From Lactobacillus sp. PV012 (lineage in GTDB: Bacteria > Bacillota > Bacilli > Lactobacillales > Lactobacillaceae): a DNA stretch of 64,000 nucleotides. This document shows positions 33,741 to 43,900 of the stretch, one piece after another. The stretch covers positions 868,001 to 932,000 of the forward strand of contig NZ_CP041983.1 in NCBI RefSeq assembly GCF_014522325.1. The letters run 5' to 3'. Every line of letters begins with the position of its first letter. The first letter of the stretch is position 1. The notes beneath the pieces are model-generated. The model saw only the letters and a list, made by a program, of their open reading frames with translations, searched no databases and was not told where the DNA came from. The position numbers and the translations under genes are program-made.

Positions 33741-35354
33741 TTATTTAACTTTTACATTCCAATAGTAAACGACATTACCATATGGAGATAATTGGAAGTT
33801 CTTAACGTTAGACTTTAATAAGTAAGAAGTTGCAGATTGATATAATGGAACTGCAAAAGCATCCTTCTTAATTAATTGATTTTCAGCCTTAATTAGAGAT
33901 TGAAGTCTCATCTTCGGATTAGTGGCATATTTTGAGCGTGCATTATCAATTTCATTCCAGAAATTATCATTGTGATAATCAGGAGCTAAGTTAAACAGAC
34001 CACCAACAGTTAAGAAATCAATTGGATCTTCATAACTTGGTTGCCAAGTACCATAAACCATATCATAATTATGATTTGTAGTATTAGCCAGACGTGACTT
34101 AAGTGGCATTGAGCGTACTTTTACAGTCAAGCCTGGGAGATTTTCCATTAAATTACTTTGTAAAAATTCTCCAACTGCCTTAGAATCTGTAATATCTGAA
34201 GTTAGCAATTCAATTGTAATCTTTTTACCAAGATCTTTTTGGGCTAACTTCCATTCTTTACGTGCTGCTGCAACATTATAAGTTACTACATCCCCAGCAT
34301 CTTTTCGGTAATCATTACCAGTTGCTTGGTCTGTAATAAAGTCTGAAGCAACAATACCATTAGAAACTTTGCCGGCAAATAATACATCATTTACTAATTG
34401 CTTCTTATTAATTGCTTGACTGATGGCACGACGTACATGCACATTACCTGATACTTTACGCTTTAAGTTAAAACTCATATACCCATTAGTTGGAGTAATC
34501 TTTGAATGATACTCATCATTATTACGATATTGTTTTACATAAGCAGAAGAAAGTGGAGTATAAGAAATTTCATTAGATTTAAACATATTAATTCCAGTTG
34601 ACGTTTCCTTAACAACTTGGTAATTTACCTTACTTAAATTAACAATCTTTTTATTCCAGTAAGTTTTATTTTTATTTAAAGACCACTTCAAGTTAGATCC
34701 GGTCCATCCCTTAACTACAAATGGACCATTGTAAGCCATTTTGTCACTACTTGTACCATACTTTGAGCCATATTTTTTTACTAAATTGGTATCTTGTGGG
34801 TAAAATTGTGCTCCTTCCAAAATTTGAGGAAGATAAGGAATTGGATTTTCTAAAGTAACTTGTAATTTATATTTTCCAATCGCCTTAACACCCAGTTTAC
34901 TTGGAGATTGCTTTCCTTGTGCAATTGCATCACCATTTTTAATAATCGCATAACTATCTGCATCCAAAGATTGACTCTTCGGATCAACAGTTCTTTGCCA
35001 ACCTGTTACATAGTCTTGAGCAACAACAGGATCACCATTTGACCATTTTGCATTTTTTCTTAAAGAAAATGTGTAAACTTTTTGATCTTTTGAACGACTA
35101 ACAGCAGTCGCTCCAGCTAGCTGAGGTTTATTATTTTTATCAAAGCGATAAAGTCCTTCAACAGTATTTTGTAAAATTTCTGAACTTGTAGTATCACCAT
35201 ACTTACTTGAATCCAAGGTCGAGATTTCATTCGGAGTTGAAGTATTCAAACTCGCAGTATCCGAACTAGTCGCATTTTTATTTCCACATGCTGCTAAGAG
35301 TGCTCCAGTAGTTAGTGTAACTAATCCAGCAGCAAAAACTTTTAATTTAGACAT
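33741..35354 (-). CDS. oppA: oligopeptide-binding lipoprotein (OppA, SBP family 5)
   Basis: 537 aa. The lipoprotein signal ends LLAACGN (lipid on Cys23). The family-5 solute-binding fold is clear from YTFSLRKNAKWSNGDPV, VTLENPIPYLPQIL, VRRAISQAINKK and the C-terminal AFAVPLYQSATSYLL region. It captures peptides for an Opp-type importer, whose permease and ATPase genes are not nearby, so it is an orphan binding protein using a transporter encoded elsewhere. Preceded by a leader ORF with three Cys codons and a strong hairpin, suggesting attenuation. Confidence 0.93.
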   Translation of the reverse strand: MSKLKVFAAGLVTLTTGALLAACGNKNATSSDTASLNTSTPNEISTLDSSKYGDTTSSEILQNTVEGLYRFDKNNKPQLAGATAVSRSKDQKVYTFSLRKNAKWSNGDPVVAQDYVTGWQRTVDPKSQSLDADSYAIIKNGDAIAQGKQSPSKLGVKAIGKYKLQVTLENPIPYLPQILEGAQFYPQDTNLVKKYGSKYGTSSDKMAYNGPFVVKGWTGSNLKWSLNKNKTYWNKKIVNLSKVNYQVVKETSTGINMFKSNEISYTPLSSAYVKQYRNNDEYHSKITPTNGYMSFNLKRKVSGNVHVRRAISQAINKKQLVNDVLFAGKVSNGIVASDFITDQATGNDYRKDAGDVVTYNVAAARKEWKLAQKDLGKKITIELLTSDITDSKAVGEFLQSNLMENLPGLTVKVRSMPLKSRLANTTNHNYDMVYGTWQPSYEDPIDFLTVGGLFNLAPDYHNDNFWNEIDNARSKYATNPKMRLQSLIKAENQLIKKDAFAVPLYQSATSYLLKSNVKNFQLSPYGNVVYYWNVKVK

Positions 35355-35377
35355 TTTACTATCCCTTTCCTACACAA

Positions 35378-35418
35378 AAGGCGAGTTAAATTCCAACATC
35401 CAGAATCTAACTCGCCTT
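35378..35418 (-). promoter_or_regulatory. hairpin in the oppA leader, possible attenuator
   Basis: On the minus strand AAGGCGAGTTAGATTC pairs with GAATTTAACTCGCCTT (16 bases, one G-U) and is followed by TTTTG. The 5' arm's GAGTTAG (35413-35407) can instead pair with TTAACTC (35456-35450) just after the leader ORF stop, giving a mutually exclusive structure. Confidence 0.6.
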
Positions 35419-35457
35419 ATTAATATCCTAATTAAAAATAAATTTTAAAGAGTTAAG

Positions 35458-35541
35458 TTAAAATGGATGCACGTCAAATAAGTTACTATTTTCACAGCAA
35501 CACATATCCATATTAACTTGGTTCAACTTAAAATAAACCAT
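35458..35541 (-). CDS. 27-aa leader peptide with three consecutive cysteines, upstream of oppA
   Basis: ATG 35541 is preceded by a perfect AAGGAG with a 6-base spacer and a consensus promoter 28 bases further up; the ORF ends TAA at 35458. The peptide contains NMDMCCCENS at residues 10-19 (codons TGT TGC TGT), no signal sequence and no hydrophobic core. The following hairpins can form two exclusive structures, one of which a ribosome at the stop codon would block. This is the layout of a transcription-attenuation leader that senses charged tRNA-Cys. Inferred, not known to me for oppA. Confidence 0.65.
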   Translation of the reverse strand: MVYFKLNQVNMDMCCCENSNLFDVHPF

Positions 35542-35575
35542 TGTTTTCTCCTTAAATACTTATTATTTATAAGCA

Positions 35576-35604
35576 ATAATACCTATCTTTAATATAAATG
35601 TCAA
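35576..35604 (-). promoter_or_regulatory. strong sigma-A promoter of the oppA leader
   Basis: Minus strand TTGACA (35599-35604), 17-base spacer, TATTAT (35576-35581): the best housekeeping promoter in the window. Predicted start near 35569. Confidence 0.85.
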
Positions 35605-35634
35605 TAATTCTTTTAAATAAATTATTTCTTTTTA

Positions 35635-36339
35635 TCAACTAAAATTAATCTTCTGGGTTCTTTTTAACATTGCCAAATAAAGAATGTTAATTATTGCAAT
35701 CACAACTGCTCCAAACCAAATTGTTTTCAAATAGAAAAAATTTTGTAGATAAGAAGAGACAATTGCACCAAGGGCAAATGCAATAACTAACCATAAATAG
35801 TTTTTTGCAGCACTATATTTTCCTTTATCTGCACCAAAAAAGTAAGCTGACCAAGCAACTGCAGAATTACTTAAATTTCCTGTGGTGAAGGCATTACTAT
35901 AATTCATTCCTTCAATTTTACTAAAAGAAGCATTTTGAAGCGCCATACAGAAAGAAGTAGCCGGTACAATATAATAATTAGGAAAACTAGCCGGTAAAAA
36001 GCCTACAATAATACAAATCAATAAAATTGGAAATAGGCAAAAAACTCGCCAATAATTGCTTTTTACATATTTATGAAATAACCCTACCATTAATAATCCA
36101 ATACTAAAAGCTACAAAAGTACTTCCTCTCGTCAGCATCCCTTTAACATTTTCTGTTACTACAGATTCACCAAAAAAAATTACATTTGCAGTTTGCTCAG
36201 CTGAAAGGGTATGACCTCTTTGAATATATGTATAAGCATCTACAAATCCTCCTGAAAAGGTCAGAGCAGTTGCTAAAATACGGGATTGAGATGGAACTTT
36301 TTCCGTGAAAAGTCCTTTTATTTTTTTGATTACTTTCAC
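35635..36339 (-). CDS. YoaK/DUF1275-type membrane protein (copy 2)
   Basis: 234 aa with GTG start at 36339. About six membrane helices; the conserved opening TALTFSGGFVDAYTYIQRGHTLSAEQTANVIFF and the KIEGMNYSNAFTTGN segment are family marks. Very close paralogue of the gene just upstream; only the first ~15 residues and the loops differ strongly. Probable transporter-like or membrane-sensing protein; no substrate known. Residues Gly-to-Ala and Gly-to-Glu changes (SAEQTAN versus SAGQTGN) fall in the motif the other copy keeps, so function may have drifted. Confidence 0.85.
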   Translation of the reverse strand: MKVIKKIKGLFTEKVPSQSRILATALTFSGGFVDAYTYIQRGHTLSAEQTANVIFFGESVVTENVKGMLTRGSTFVAFSIGLLMVGLFHKYVKSNYWRVFCLFPILLICIIVGFLPASFPNYYIVPATSFCMALQNASFSKIEGMNYSNAFTTGNLSNSAVAWSAYFFGADKGKYSAAKNYLWLVIAFALGAIVSSYLQNFFYLKTIWFGAVVIAIINILYLAMLKRTQKINFS

Positions 36340-36357
36340 CCTTTATTCCCGCTTTCT

Positions 36358-37047
36358 TTACAAGTTTAATTTCTTTTTTCTTTTTAGCAAGAGAAAGTAT
36401 CCCATATTAATTAAGGCTAATAAAATCGCCCCATACCAAATTGTCTTTAGTCCATAGCTTTTTTGTAAAAAAGCTGACACCATTGCCCCAATTGCAAAAG
36501 AAATTACTAACCACATATAATTTTGCGCAGCCGTGTATTGACTTTTATCTTCTCCAAAAAAATATGCAGACCAAGCTACCATTGATTTCTTTAGGTTTCC
36601 TGTTGTAAAAACGTTATTATAACCCATTCCTTCAATTTTACTAAAAGAAGCATTTTGAATTGCCATACAAAAAGCAATTGCCGGCACAATAATATAATTA
36701 GGAAAACTAGCTGGCAAAAAACCCACAATGATACAAATCAATAAAATTGGAAACAGACAAAAAACTCGCCAATAATTACTTTTTACATATTTATGGAATA
36801 ATCCTACAATCATCAAGCCAATTGTAAAAGCAATAAATGTGCTCGCTCTTGTAACCATTCCACTAACATTTCCTCGGGCTAATGAATGGGCAAAAAAGAT
36901 AACATTACCTGTTTGGCCAGCTGACAGAGTATGACCTCTTTGAATATAAGTATAAGCGTCTACAAATCCTCCTGAAAAAGTAAGCGCACTGGCTAGTAAA
37001 CGCGATTCAGAAGGAATATGATCATTAATTAATCTTTTAAAACTCAC
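36358..37047 (-). CDS. YoaK/DUF1275-type membrane protein (copy 1)
   Basis: 229 aa, GTG start at 37047 with AAAGGTG upstream. About six membrane helices with SGGFVDAYTYIQRGHT and SAGQTGNVIFF, the second being the canonical family form (SxGQTGN). 18 bases separate it from its paralogue. The DNA between 36100 and 36330 and the matching stretch here differ at few positions, so the duplication is recent or kept similar by gene conversion. Downstream of the cyclophilin terminator. Confidence 0.87.
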   Translation of the reverse strand: MSFKRLINDHIPSESRLLASALTFSGGFVDAYTYIQRGHTLSAGQTGNVIFFAHSLARGNVSGMVTRASTFIAFTIGLMIVGLFHKYVKSNYWRVFCLFPILLICIIVGFLPASFPNYIIVPAIAFCMAIQNASFSKIEGMGYNNVFTTGNLKKSMVAWSAYFFGEDKSQYTAAQNYMWLVISFAIGAMVSAFLQKSYGLKTIWYGAILLALINMGYFLLLKRKKKLNL

Positions 37048-37063
37048 TTGTACACCTTTTCAT

Positions 37064-37087
37064 ATAAAAAGGCGGTCTCCCGCCTTA
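37064..37087 (-). terminator. cyclophilin terminator
   Basis: AAGGCGG-GAGA-CCGCCTT followed by TTTAT on the minus strand; the stem includes the cyclophilin stop codon. Confidence 0.85.
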
Positions 37088-37669
37088 ATCTTCGATAGAA
37101 ATTGTCTCAATAATTACATCTTCTACTGGCTTATCAGTACTGTCTTTTTTAACTTTAGCAATTTTATCAACAACCTCCATCCCTTCAATTACCTGGCCAA
37201 AGACTGTGTGTCGCCCATCAAGCCAAGGAGTTCCACCTTGCTTATACGCCTTGATAATTTCCTTAGGATAGCCCGCTCCATCTAATTCTCTGATGAAACG
37301 CTTAGGCATATTCTTATTTTGAACAATGAAAAATTGACTACCATTTGTGTTAGGACCTGAGTTTGCCATTGAAAGTGCACCACGCAAATTGAACACTTCT
37401 TTAGAAAATTCATCCTCGAAGGGATGACCCCAGATACTTTCTCCTCCAGTACCATCCCCTTCAGGATCTCCACCTTGAATCATAAAATCATTTATTACCC
37501 GATGAAAAGTAGTACCATCGTAATAACCCTTTTTAGATAAACGAACAAAATTTTCAACTGTCATTGGAGCTTGTTTTTCAAATAGCTTAATTTTAATTTG
37601 TCCTTGATTAGTATCAAGAGTTGCTACTGGACCACTTACTTTTTCTAAATTTAATTGTGGATAGCTCAT
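37085..37669 (-). CDS. cyclophilin-type peptidyl-prolyl isomerase
   Basis: Cytosolic isomerase that catalyses cis-trans turns at Pro bonds during folding. FHRVINDFMIQGGDPEGDGTGG (active-site Arg and Gln) near 55-76 and MANSGPNTNGSQFFIV near 100-115 are diagnostic, with GRHTVFGQVIEGMEVV near the C-terminus. 194 aa from ATG 37669 (AAGGGAAG upstream); a GTG at 37678 would add three residues. No signal peptide, so cytosolic. Monocistronic with its own terminator. Confidence 0.94.
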   Translation of the reverse strand: MSYPQLNLEKVSGPVATLDTNQGQIKIKLFEKQAPMTVENFVRLSKKGYYDGTTFHRVINDFMIQGGDPEGDGTGGESIWGHPFEDEFSKEVFNLRGALSMANSGPNTNGSQFFIVQNKNMPKRFIRELDGAGYPKEIIKAYKQGGTPWLDGRHTVFGQVIEGMEVVDKIAKVKKDSTDKPVEDVIIETISIED

Positions 37670-37741
37670 ATTAAACACTTCCCTTTTCTTTATCTTCTCT
37701 AATCATTATACAATTTTTAGAGAAATCATGTGAAAAAGAAT

Positions 37742-38935
37742 CTATGCTGCACTTAAATTTGTTACTCTAACCACATCTCGTTCAATCATTAACTCTTCAT
37801 TAGTTGGAATAATTAGTGCTTTAATTTTAGATTCTGGTTTACTAATTATTCCTTCTTTATTTAGCTCATTTGCTTTAAGGTCTGGTACAAGTCCAAAAAT
37901 TTTCAGTCCCTCCATTACACTCTGCCGGACTCCACTGTCATGTTCACCAATCCCTGCTGTGAAGATTATCGCATCTGCACCAGCCATTTCAGTTATATAA
38001 GCTCCTACATAGCGCAAAATTCTATTTTTAAATATATTTCGCGCTAAAAGTGCTTGTCGGTTATTTAGATTATGTTTTATATCTCTCATATCCTTAGATA
38101 ACTCTGAAATACCTAACAAACCAGATTTGGTTTCCAAAATATCAATCATTTTCTTCATTGGTATCTTTTCTTTTTCCATTACATATTCTAGCAAAGAAGG
38201 ATCTACATCTCCTGAACGTGAACTCATTGTAATACCAGCAACAGGACTAAAACCCATTGAAGTATCATATGACTTTCCATTTTTAACTGCAGTAATAGAT
38301 GCTCCAGAACCTAGATGGCAAACAATTAACTTTAAATCTGCTAAATTTTTATGCATTAATTGAGCGGCTCGCTGAGAAACATAACGAATTGAAGTACCAT
38401 GAGCTCCATACTTACGAACTCCATATTTTTTATACCATTTATAGGGAACTGAATATAAATAGTGAATTGGATCAAGTGTTTGATGAAATGAAGTATCAAA
38501 TACTCCTACTTCTGGAACACCTGGTAAAAGATCCATGAATTTTTTTACAACCTGACCTTCAATCCTATTATGAAGAGGAGCATACTCACCTAAATCAAAA
38601 ATTTCTTGTAGATTATCTTGAGTAATTAAAGTTGAATCTTGAAAAGACTCTCCTCCTGCTACAATACGGTGGCCAATTCCTATAATTTCATTTAAATTAT
38701 TAATAATTTTATATTTTTTTAGAGCACTAATTAATAATTCAACTGCAGCTTCTTGGGTGGGGATTTCTACGTTTTGAACATATTTTTGCTTATTTCTTCC
38801 TGTAAGCGTAAAAGATGCATCAGTCATTCCAATTCTATCTGCCATCCCCTCTGCTAATACTTCTTCATCTTTTAAAGCAAATAATTTAAACTTAAAAGAC
38901 GAACTTCCAGTATTAATTGCTAAAACACTTTTCAT
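37742..38935 (-). CDS. ackA: acetate kinase
   Basis: Converts acetyl phosphate and ADP to acetate and ATP. Motifs: NTGSSSFKFKLF at 8-19, VFDTSFHQT, HLGSGASIT, SRSGDVDPSLLEY and IIFTAGIGEH. 397 aa, normal length. The start has AGGAGG. It lies 84 bases downstream of pyruvate oxidase, whose product acetyl phosphate is its substrate; a terminator separates them, but the pairing is functional: together they recover one extra ATP per pyruvate under oxygen. Confidence 0.97.
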   Translation of the reverse strand: MKSVLAINTGSSSFKFKLFALKDEEVLAEGMADRIGMTDASFTLTGRNKQKYVQNVEIPTQEAAVELLISALKKYKIINNLNEIIGIGHRIVAGGESFQDSTLITQDNLQEIFDLGEYAPLHNRIEGQVVKKFMDLLPGVPEVGVFDTSFHQTLDPIHYLYSVPYKWYKKYGVRKYGAHGTSIRYVSQRAAQLMHKNLADLKLIVCHLGSGASITAVKNGKSYDTSMGFSPVAGITMSSRSGDVDPSLLEYVMEKEKIPMKKMIDILETKSGLLGISELSKDMRDIKHNLNNRQALLARNIFKNRILRYVGAYITEMAGADAIIFTAGIGEHDSGVRQSVMEGLKIFGLVPDLKANELNKEGIISKPESKIKALIIPTNEELMIERDVVRVTNLSAA

Positions 38936-38961
38936 AAACTTCCTCCTAACCTATGTAAATT

Positions 38962-39000
38962 AAAAATCAGAAACCATTTAATAATCTAGTTTCTGATTTT
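38962..39000 (-). terminator. terminator between pyruvate oxidase and acetate kinase genes
   Basis: AAAATCAGAAAC...GTTTCTGATTTT, a 12-base perfect stem, then T-rich on the minus strand. Read-through into ackA is possible. Confidence 0.85.
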
Positions 39001-39019
39001 AATGAATTTTCTTTATTGA

Positions 39020-40750
39020 TTACTCACCTACTTTTTTCACATGATACTTTTCAGCAAAATAACTAAATGGTTTCAAATCTTGAGCTTGGTATTTCTGAAC
39101 AAACTCTGGATCATCTAAAGTATTCAATTCAGTTGAATATGGCATCTTATGAGTATATTTAACATCGATCAGCATAGGACCTGACATCTTTTTCCATTCT
39201 TTTACTGCTTGTTCAAATTCTTCCTTTGTTCTTACAGTCACACCTTTTACATTCATCCCTTCAGCAACTTTGGCCCAATCATTATCCGGAAGAATAACTC
39301 CAGACAAAGGTTGATGAGATTCATCAGTTTGTTCTGCTTCAATAAATCCTAATGTTTCATTTGTGAAAACAACGTTTAAGATATGGAGATTGTACCGTGC
39401 CATAGTTAAAAGCTCTTGATTCATCATTGCAAATCCACCATCACCAGCCAACTGCCATACTTCACGCTCAGGATAAGTTAAAGCTCCTGCTATCGCAGCT
39501 GGGGCAGCATAGCCCATAGTTCCATGGAGACCTGAAGTAGTCCATTTTTGGTCACCATGCATTTTTAAGTTACGAAGATGATCAATGTTTACATTCCCTA
39601 CATCAATTGCAAAGACAGCATCATCAGCAGCTTGCTTACTAATCACATCCCAAATTGGTTCACGACGAACTGGCCTTTCCTTAGAATCTTTAAAGCTATC
39701 AACCCATTCATCCCAATTGTTACGATCAGCTAAAGCTGCTTTAAATAGCGGAGACTCACTACGCTCTTCTCCATTATCAATCAAAGCTCTCAAAGACTTT
39801 TTTGAATCAGCTAGTAAAGATACATCGACTGAGTGTCTTTTACCAAATCTAGCTGGATTAGTATCGATTTGAATAACTTTAGCTTTCTTATCAAACCAAG
39901 CAGCTGAGAACGGAGAATTATTTCCAACCCAAATTACTAAATCAGCATATTTTTGAACTTCATTAGGTGCTTTTGTACCTGCACGTCCAATAGTACCAAT
40001 ATAAGTTGGATAGTCATCCTCAATGATTCCTTTGCCAAGGTAAGAGGAAAGAAGAGGCATTTTAAACTTTTCAGCAAACTCCTTTAATTCTTTTCCTGCT
40101 TTCTTTGCTCCATTCCCAAAATAAACAACAGGATTTTTAGCTTCTTTAATAAGTTTAAGAGCTTGAGTGACTGATTCAGAAGTAGGTTCCGGATAATTTG
40201 CTTGAGGATAAGCTTCTTTATTCACCCTAAAATTATCCTCTATCTTCTCCCATCCTAAATCTTTTGAAACAATTAATACAGCCGGTCCTTTTTTAGCATA
40301 AGCTTGACGAATTGCTTCATCCATCAAAATTGGTAGTTGTTGTGCCGTTTTTGGTTGAGCTGACCAAACTGCTGCATTAGTAAACCATTTGTCTTCATCA
40401 AATGCTTGGAAAAAATCTACATCTTGATGATCTGTTGCTACATTAGCAATGATTGTTACCATTGGAGATTTATCATATTTTGCATCATACAACCCATTAA
40501 ACATATGGGCTGCTCCTGGACCAGCGGAAGCAAATGCTACCCCTAGCTTACCAGTTAATTTATATTCTGCTGAAGCAGCTAAACTACCTGCCTCTTCATG
40601 ACGAACTTCAATAAATTTGATTTTATCCTTCCAATTATGAATTGCATTCATCGTCGAGTCAAACGAGCCACCTGGCAAACCATAAATATGATCAATATCC
40701 CAATCATACAATACTTTTAACATTGCATCTGAACCACTAATTTTACTCAT
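39020..40750 (-). CDS. spxB: pyruvate oxidase (H2O2- and acetyl-phosphate-forming)
   Basis: ThDP- and FAD-dependent enzyme: pyruvate + phosphate + O2 to acetyl phosphate + CO2 + H2O2. Catalytic Glu in IEVRHEEAG near 52, a central FAD domain around 190-350, and the ThDP motif GDGGFAMMNQELL near 437 with the closing Asn in VFTN. 576 aa, normal. It supplies the H2O2 typical of these lactobacilli and feeds AckA downstream. A catabolite-response element lies over its transcription start, so glucose should repress it through CcpA. Related ThDP enzymes (acetolactate synthase) are less likely because of the full POX-type sequence. Confidence 0.93.
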   Translation of the reverse strand: MSKISGSDAMLKVLYDWDIDHIYGLPGGSFDSTMNAIHNWKDKIKFIEVRHEEAGSLAASAEYKLTGKLGVAFASAGPGAAHMFNGLYDAKYDKSPMVTIIANVATDHQDVDFFQAFDEDKWFTNAAVWSAQPKTAQQLPILMDEAIRQAYAKKGPAVLIVSKDLGWEKIEDNFRVNKEAYPQANYPEPTSESVTQALKLIKEAKNPVVYFGNGAKKAGKELKEFAEKFKMPLLSSYLGKGIIEDDYPTYIGTIGRAGTKAPNEVQKYADLVIWVGNNSPFSAAWFDKKAKVIQIDTNPARFGKRHSVDVSLLADSKKSLRALIDNGEERSESPLFKAALADRNNWDEWVDSFKDSKERPVRREPIWDVISKQAADDAVFAIDVGNVNIDHLRNLKMHGDQKWTTSGLHGTMGYAAPAAIAGALTYPEREVWQLAGDGGFAMMNQELLTMARYNLHILNVVFTNETLGFIEAEQTDESHQPLSGVILPDNDWAKVAEGMNVKGVTVRTKEEFEQAVKEWKKMSGPMLIDVKYTHKMPYSTELNTLDDPEFVQKYQAQDLKPFSYFAEKYHVKKVGE

Positions 40751-40809
40751 AATAAAATCTTCTTTCTTATAATCTTTTTTAACCTTGTTTATTCCTTTTT
40801 TATCGCTAA

Positions 40810-40864
40810 TGATAGCGCTTTCTTTTTACATCTTTAATATAGCATCTACTTTTTAAATTATCAA
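40810..40864 (-). promoter_or_regulatory. spxB: spxB promoter with cre site
   Basis: Minus strand TTGATA (40859-40864), 17 bases, TATATT (40836-40841). Just downstream, TGATAGCGCTTTCT (40810-40823) matches the CcpA site consensus TGAAAGCGCTTTCA at 12 of 14 positions and sits at the first ~20 transcribed bases, where binding blocks transcription. Confidence 0.85.
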
Positions 40865-40887
40865 ACAATTGATTTCCTCCACAACTC

Positions 40888-40920
40888 AAAAAGGCACACC
40901 CTTATAAACGGATGTGTCTT
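40888..40920 (-). terminator. terminator of the giant adhesin gene
   Basis: Minus strand GACACATCC...GGGTGTGCC stem with T5 after it; 16 bases beyond the stop at 40936. Confidence 0.8.
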
Positions 40921-40935
40921 TCTTAAGTTATTTAG

Positions 40936-43900
40936 TTAATCCTTTTTCTTTTTACTACCTCTCAATCCTAAAATTGCTGACATACTTGCAATTGCTAAAC
41001 CTAAAATTCCTAAAGTATTGGTATCTTTAACCCCAGTTTGTGGCAAAGTAGATTGATTCTTATTGCTACTTACTGATGCATCAAAGTTTCCATTTTCAGA
41101 AACTGTATTATGATTTGGTTTAGTACTCATACCTGTTTGTGTTGGCTTACTTGTCGAAACAGTATTAACAGGTTTATTTGAAGTAGTAGGCTTGCTTGCA
41201 GTATCTGGTTTATTAGGTGTACTTGGAACTGATGGTTTTGATGGTTTGTTTGGAGTGTCGGGAACCGATGGCTCGTCAGGCGTAGTTGGTGTATCAGGAA
41301 TTGATGGTTCATCTGGGGTAGTAGGCTCATCTGGGGTACTTGGAACTGAGGGTTCATCTGGCACAACTGGTGTAGATGGTTCAGTGTCCTTAGTATAAGT
41401 TACTGTTACAGTGCTATCAGTGCTATCCTTAGTAATTCCATCTTTTGCAGCTACTACTGAATGATCAGGCGTATAGCCTTCAATAGTTGGTGAAACCACA
41501 CTTTCAAAACTACCTGTAGCTGGAGTCCAAGTAATCTCACCAATCAACTTTCCAGTTACCTTATCAATAATCCCTGTTCCCTTAAAAGTAATGGTTTGTA
41601 CTTTATCGGGTGCAGCTGATACATTAGTATCTTTGTAAACATACTTAATAGTTCTAGTTACAGTCTTGCTCAAGCTCTTAGCATCAAATGGATATTTTGG
41701 ACTATCTGGATCATCCGGATTAATTGGAGTATCTGGAGTAAAGTCATCATCTGGTCCGACTGGGATAGTTGCGTGCGTGAAGTAAACTTTGAATAAGTTC
41801 TTATAGTTATCTTCTTGGAATGTTGCACCTTTATTATAAGTACTATTTTCTAACTTGTAGCCGCGAGCCTCATAGTAAGCAATCATTTGGTCAGGTGAAG
41901 TTGGGAAACTAATCACAGTACCAAACTTACCTGCGGCGTTTTCGCTATTTAAGACAACATTATCAGTTTTATCAATATATTCAATTTGAGCTGTTTGTTC
42001 ATTAGCCAAATATTTTACAATCTCAACAATATCTTTTGAATCCTGATTAATATTGCCCTCTTCTACCACTTCAATCGGTTCAGGACTATAATTTGCTACT
42101 TCTGGAGAAGTTACTGCAGCAAAATGTGTGCCATTTATTGCAGTCCAATTAATTGTACCAGCTACTGGTTTACCTTGAGCGTCCACCTCAATTTCTCCAT
42201 TTGAATCAAGATTTACTAATTGCCCAGTTACTTTATCAATAATTCCCTTACCAGTAAACTTCAACTCTTGAACTTTATCACTAAGTCCTTCTACAGGTTG
42301 GTTATTTGATGCATATACATACTTGATAGTTCTAGTTACGGTCTTGCTCAAGCTCTTAGCATCAAATGGATACTTCGGACTATCTGGATCCTCTGGGTTA
42401 ATTGGTGTATCTGGAGTAAAGTCATCATCTGGTCCAACTGGGATAGTTGCGTGAGCTAGGTAAACAGTAAAGTTGTTAACATTTGGATTTTCTTGAGAAT
42501 CCCCATATGTTGTTACGCCATTAATAAACTTAAATTGATCCTTAGCTACTTGTTCATAACCACGTTTTTCATAGTCTGCGATTATATCTTGAGGATCATT
42601 TTCAAAGAAAATTGACTCATTATATTTTCCGTCAACACTTTGTTTTTCCAAAACTTTATTAGTTGTAGTATCAATATAAGTAATTGTAGCCTGTTCTGGA
42701 TTAGCATCGTATACAACAGTTTCATAAATATCAGGTGTATAACCATTAACTTCATCAACTGTTGGAACTTCCAATCGATCAGCACTATATCCTGTAATCT
42801 TAGGAGAGGTTACAGCTGCAAAACTCGTTCCCTCACTACTCCAGTTAATTGTACCAGCTACTGGATTACCATCACTGTCTACTTCAATTTGACCATTTGA
42901 ATCAAGATTTACTAATTGACCAGTTACCTTATCAATAGTACCAGTACCGGTAAAAGTAAGAGTTTGTACTTTAGTTGGAGCTGCAGTTGCTCCGGTAATA
43001 TTGTAAATATAGTTAATAGTTCTAGTTACAGTATTCTTTAAACTAGCTGCATCTAAAGGATATTTAGGGCTATCTGGATCCTCTGGGTTAATTGGTGTAT
43101 CTGGAGTAAAGTCATCATCTGGACCTACAGGAATAGTTGCATGCGTTAAGTAAACGATGAAGTTGTTAACATTTGGATCCGTTTGAGAATCTCCATATGT
43201 TGTTACACCATTAACAAACTTAAATTGATCTTTATCTACTTGTTCATAACCACGTTTTTCATAATCTGCAATTACATCTTGAGGATCATTTTCAAAAGTA
43301 ATACCTTCTTGATACTTTCCATAAACAGAATCTGAAAGTAAGGTCTTTCCAGTTACCTTATCAATGTAAGTAATATTGGCTCTTTCATTATTTTCATAGT
43401 AAGTTACTAAGAATTCTGTATCAGCATTATTTTGAGTCACTCCACTGATTTGGTTAATAACTGTTTGATCTGCAGTATAACCCGGAATGCGTGGCGAAAC
43501 TACTTCACTAAAGCTATCACCTGATCCAGTCCACATTAATTGACCAGTAACTAGGGAACCGTCTTCATTTACCATGATGTTACCATCATTATCTAAAACT
43601 ACATAATCACCAGTAACTTTATCAATTACTCCCATAGCTTGGAAATGAAGCGTGTCACTTACTGGTAAAGCAGCTTGACGCCCATCAACGTATTGGTAGT
43701 TTACAGTTCTAGTAACATCTTTTTCTAGCTTATCAGAATCAAGAGGATATTTTGGTCCATTTGGATCATCTGGATTAATTGGTTCTCCTGGCTTACCTGG
43801 ATTTTCGGGATCAACAGGTACGGTACCATGCTTTAGTAAAACGTAAAATGTATTATCCTTTTCATTATTAGCAAACTTGCTTCCTACTTTAAAGCCATCC

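Noticed and set aside
39585-39872. Plus-strand frame inside pyruvate oxidase
   Set aside because: Antisense to conserved catalytic-domain codons and without a start signal.
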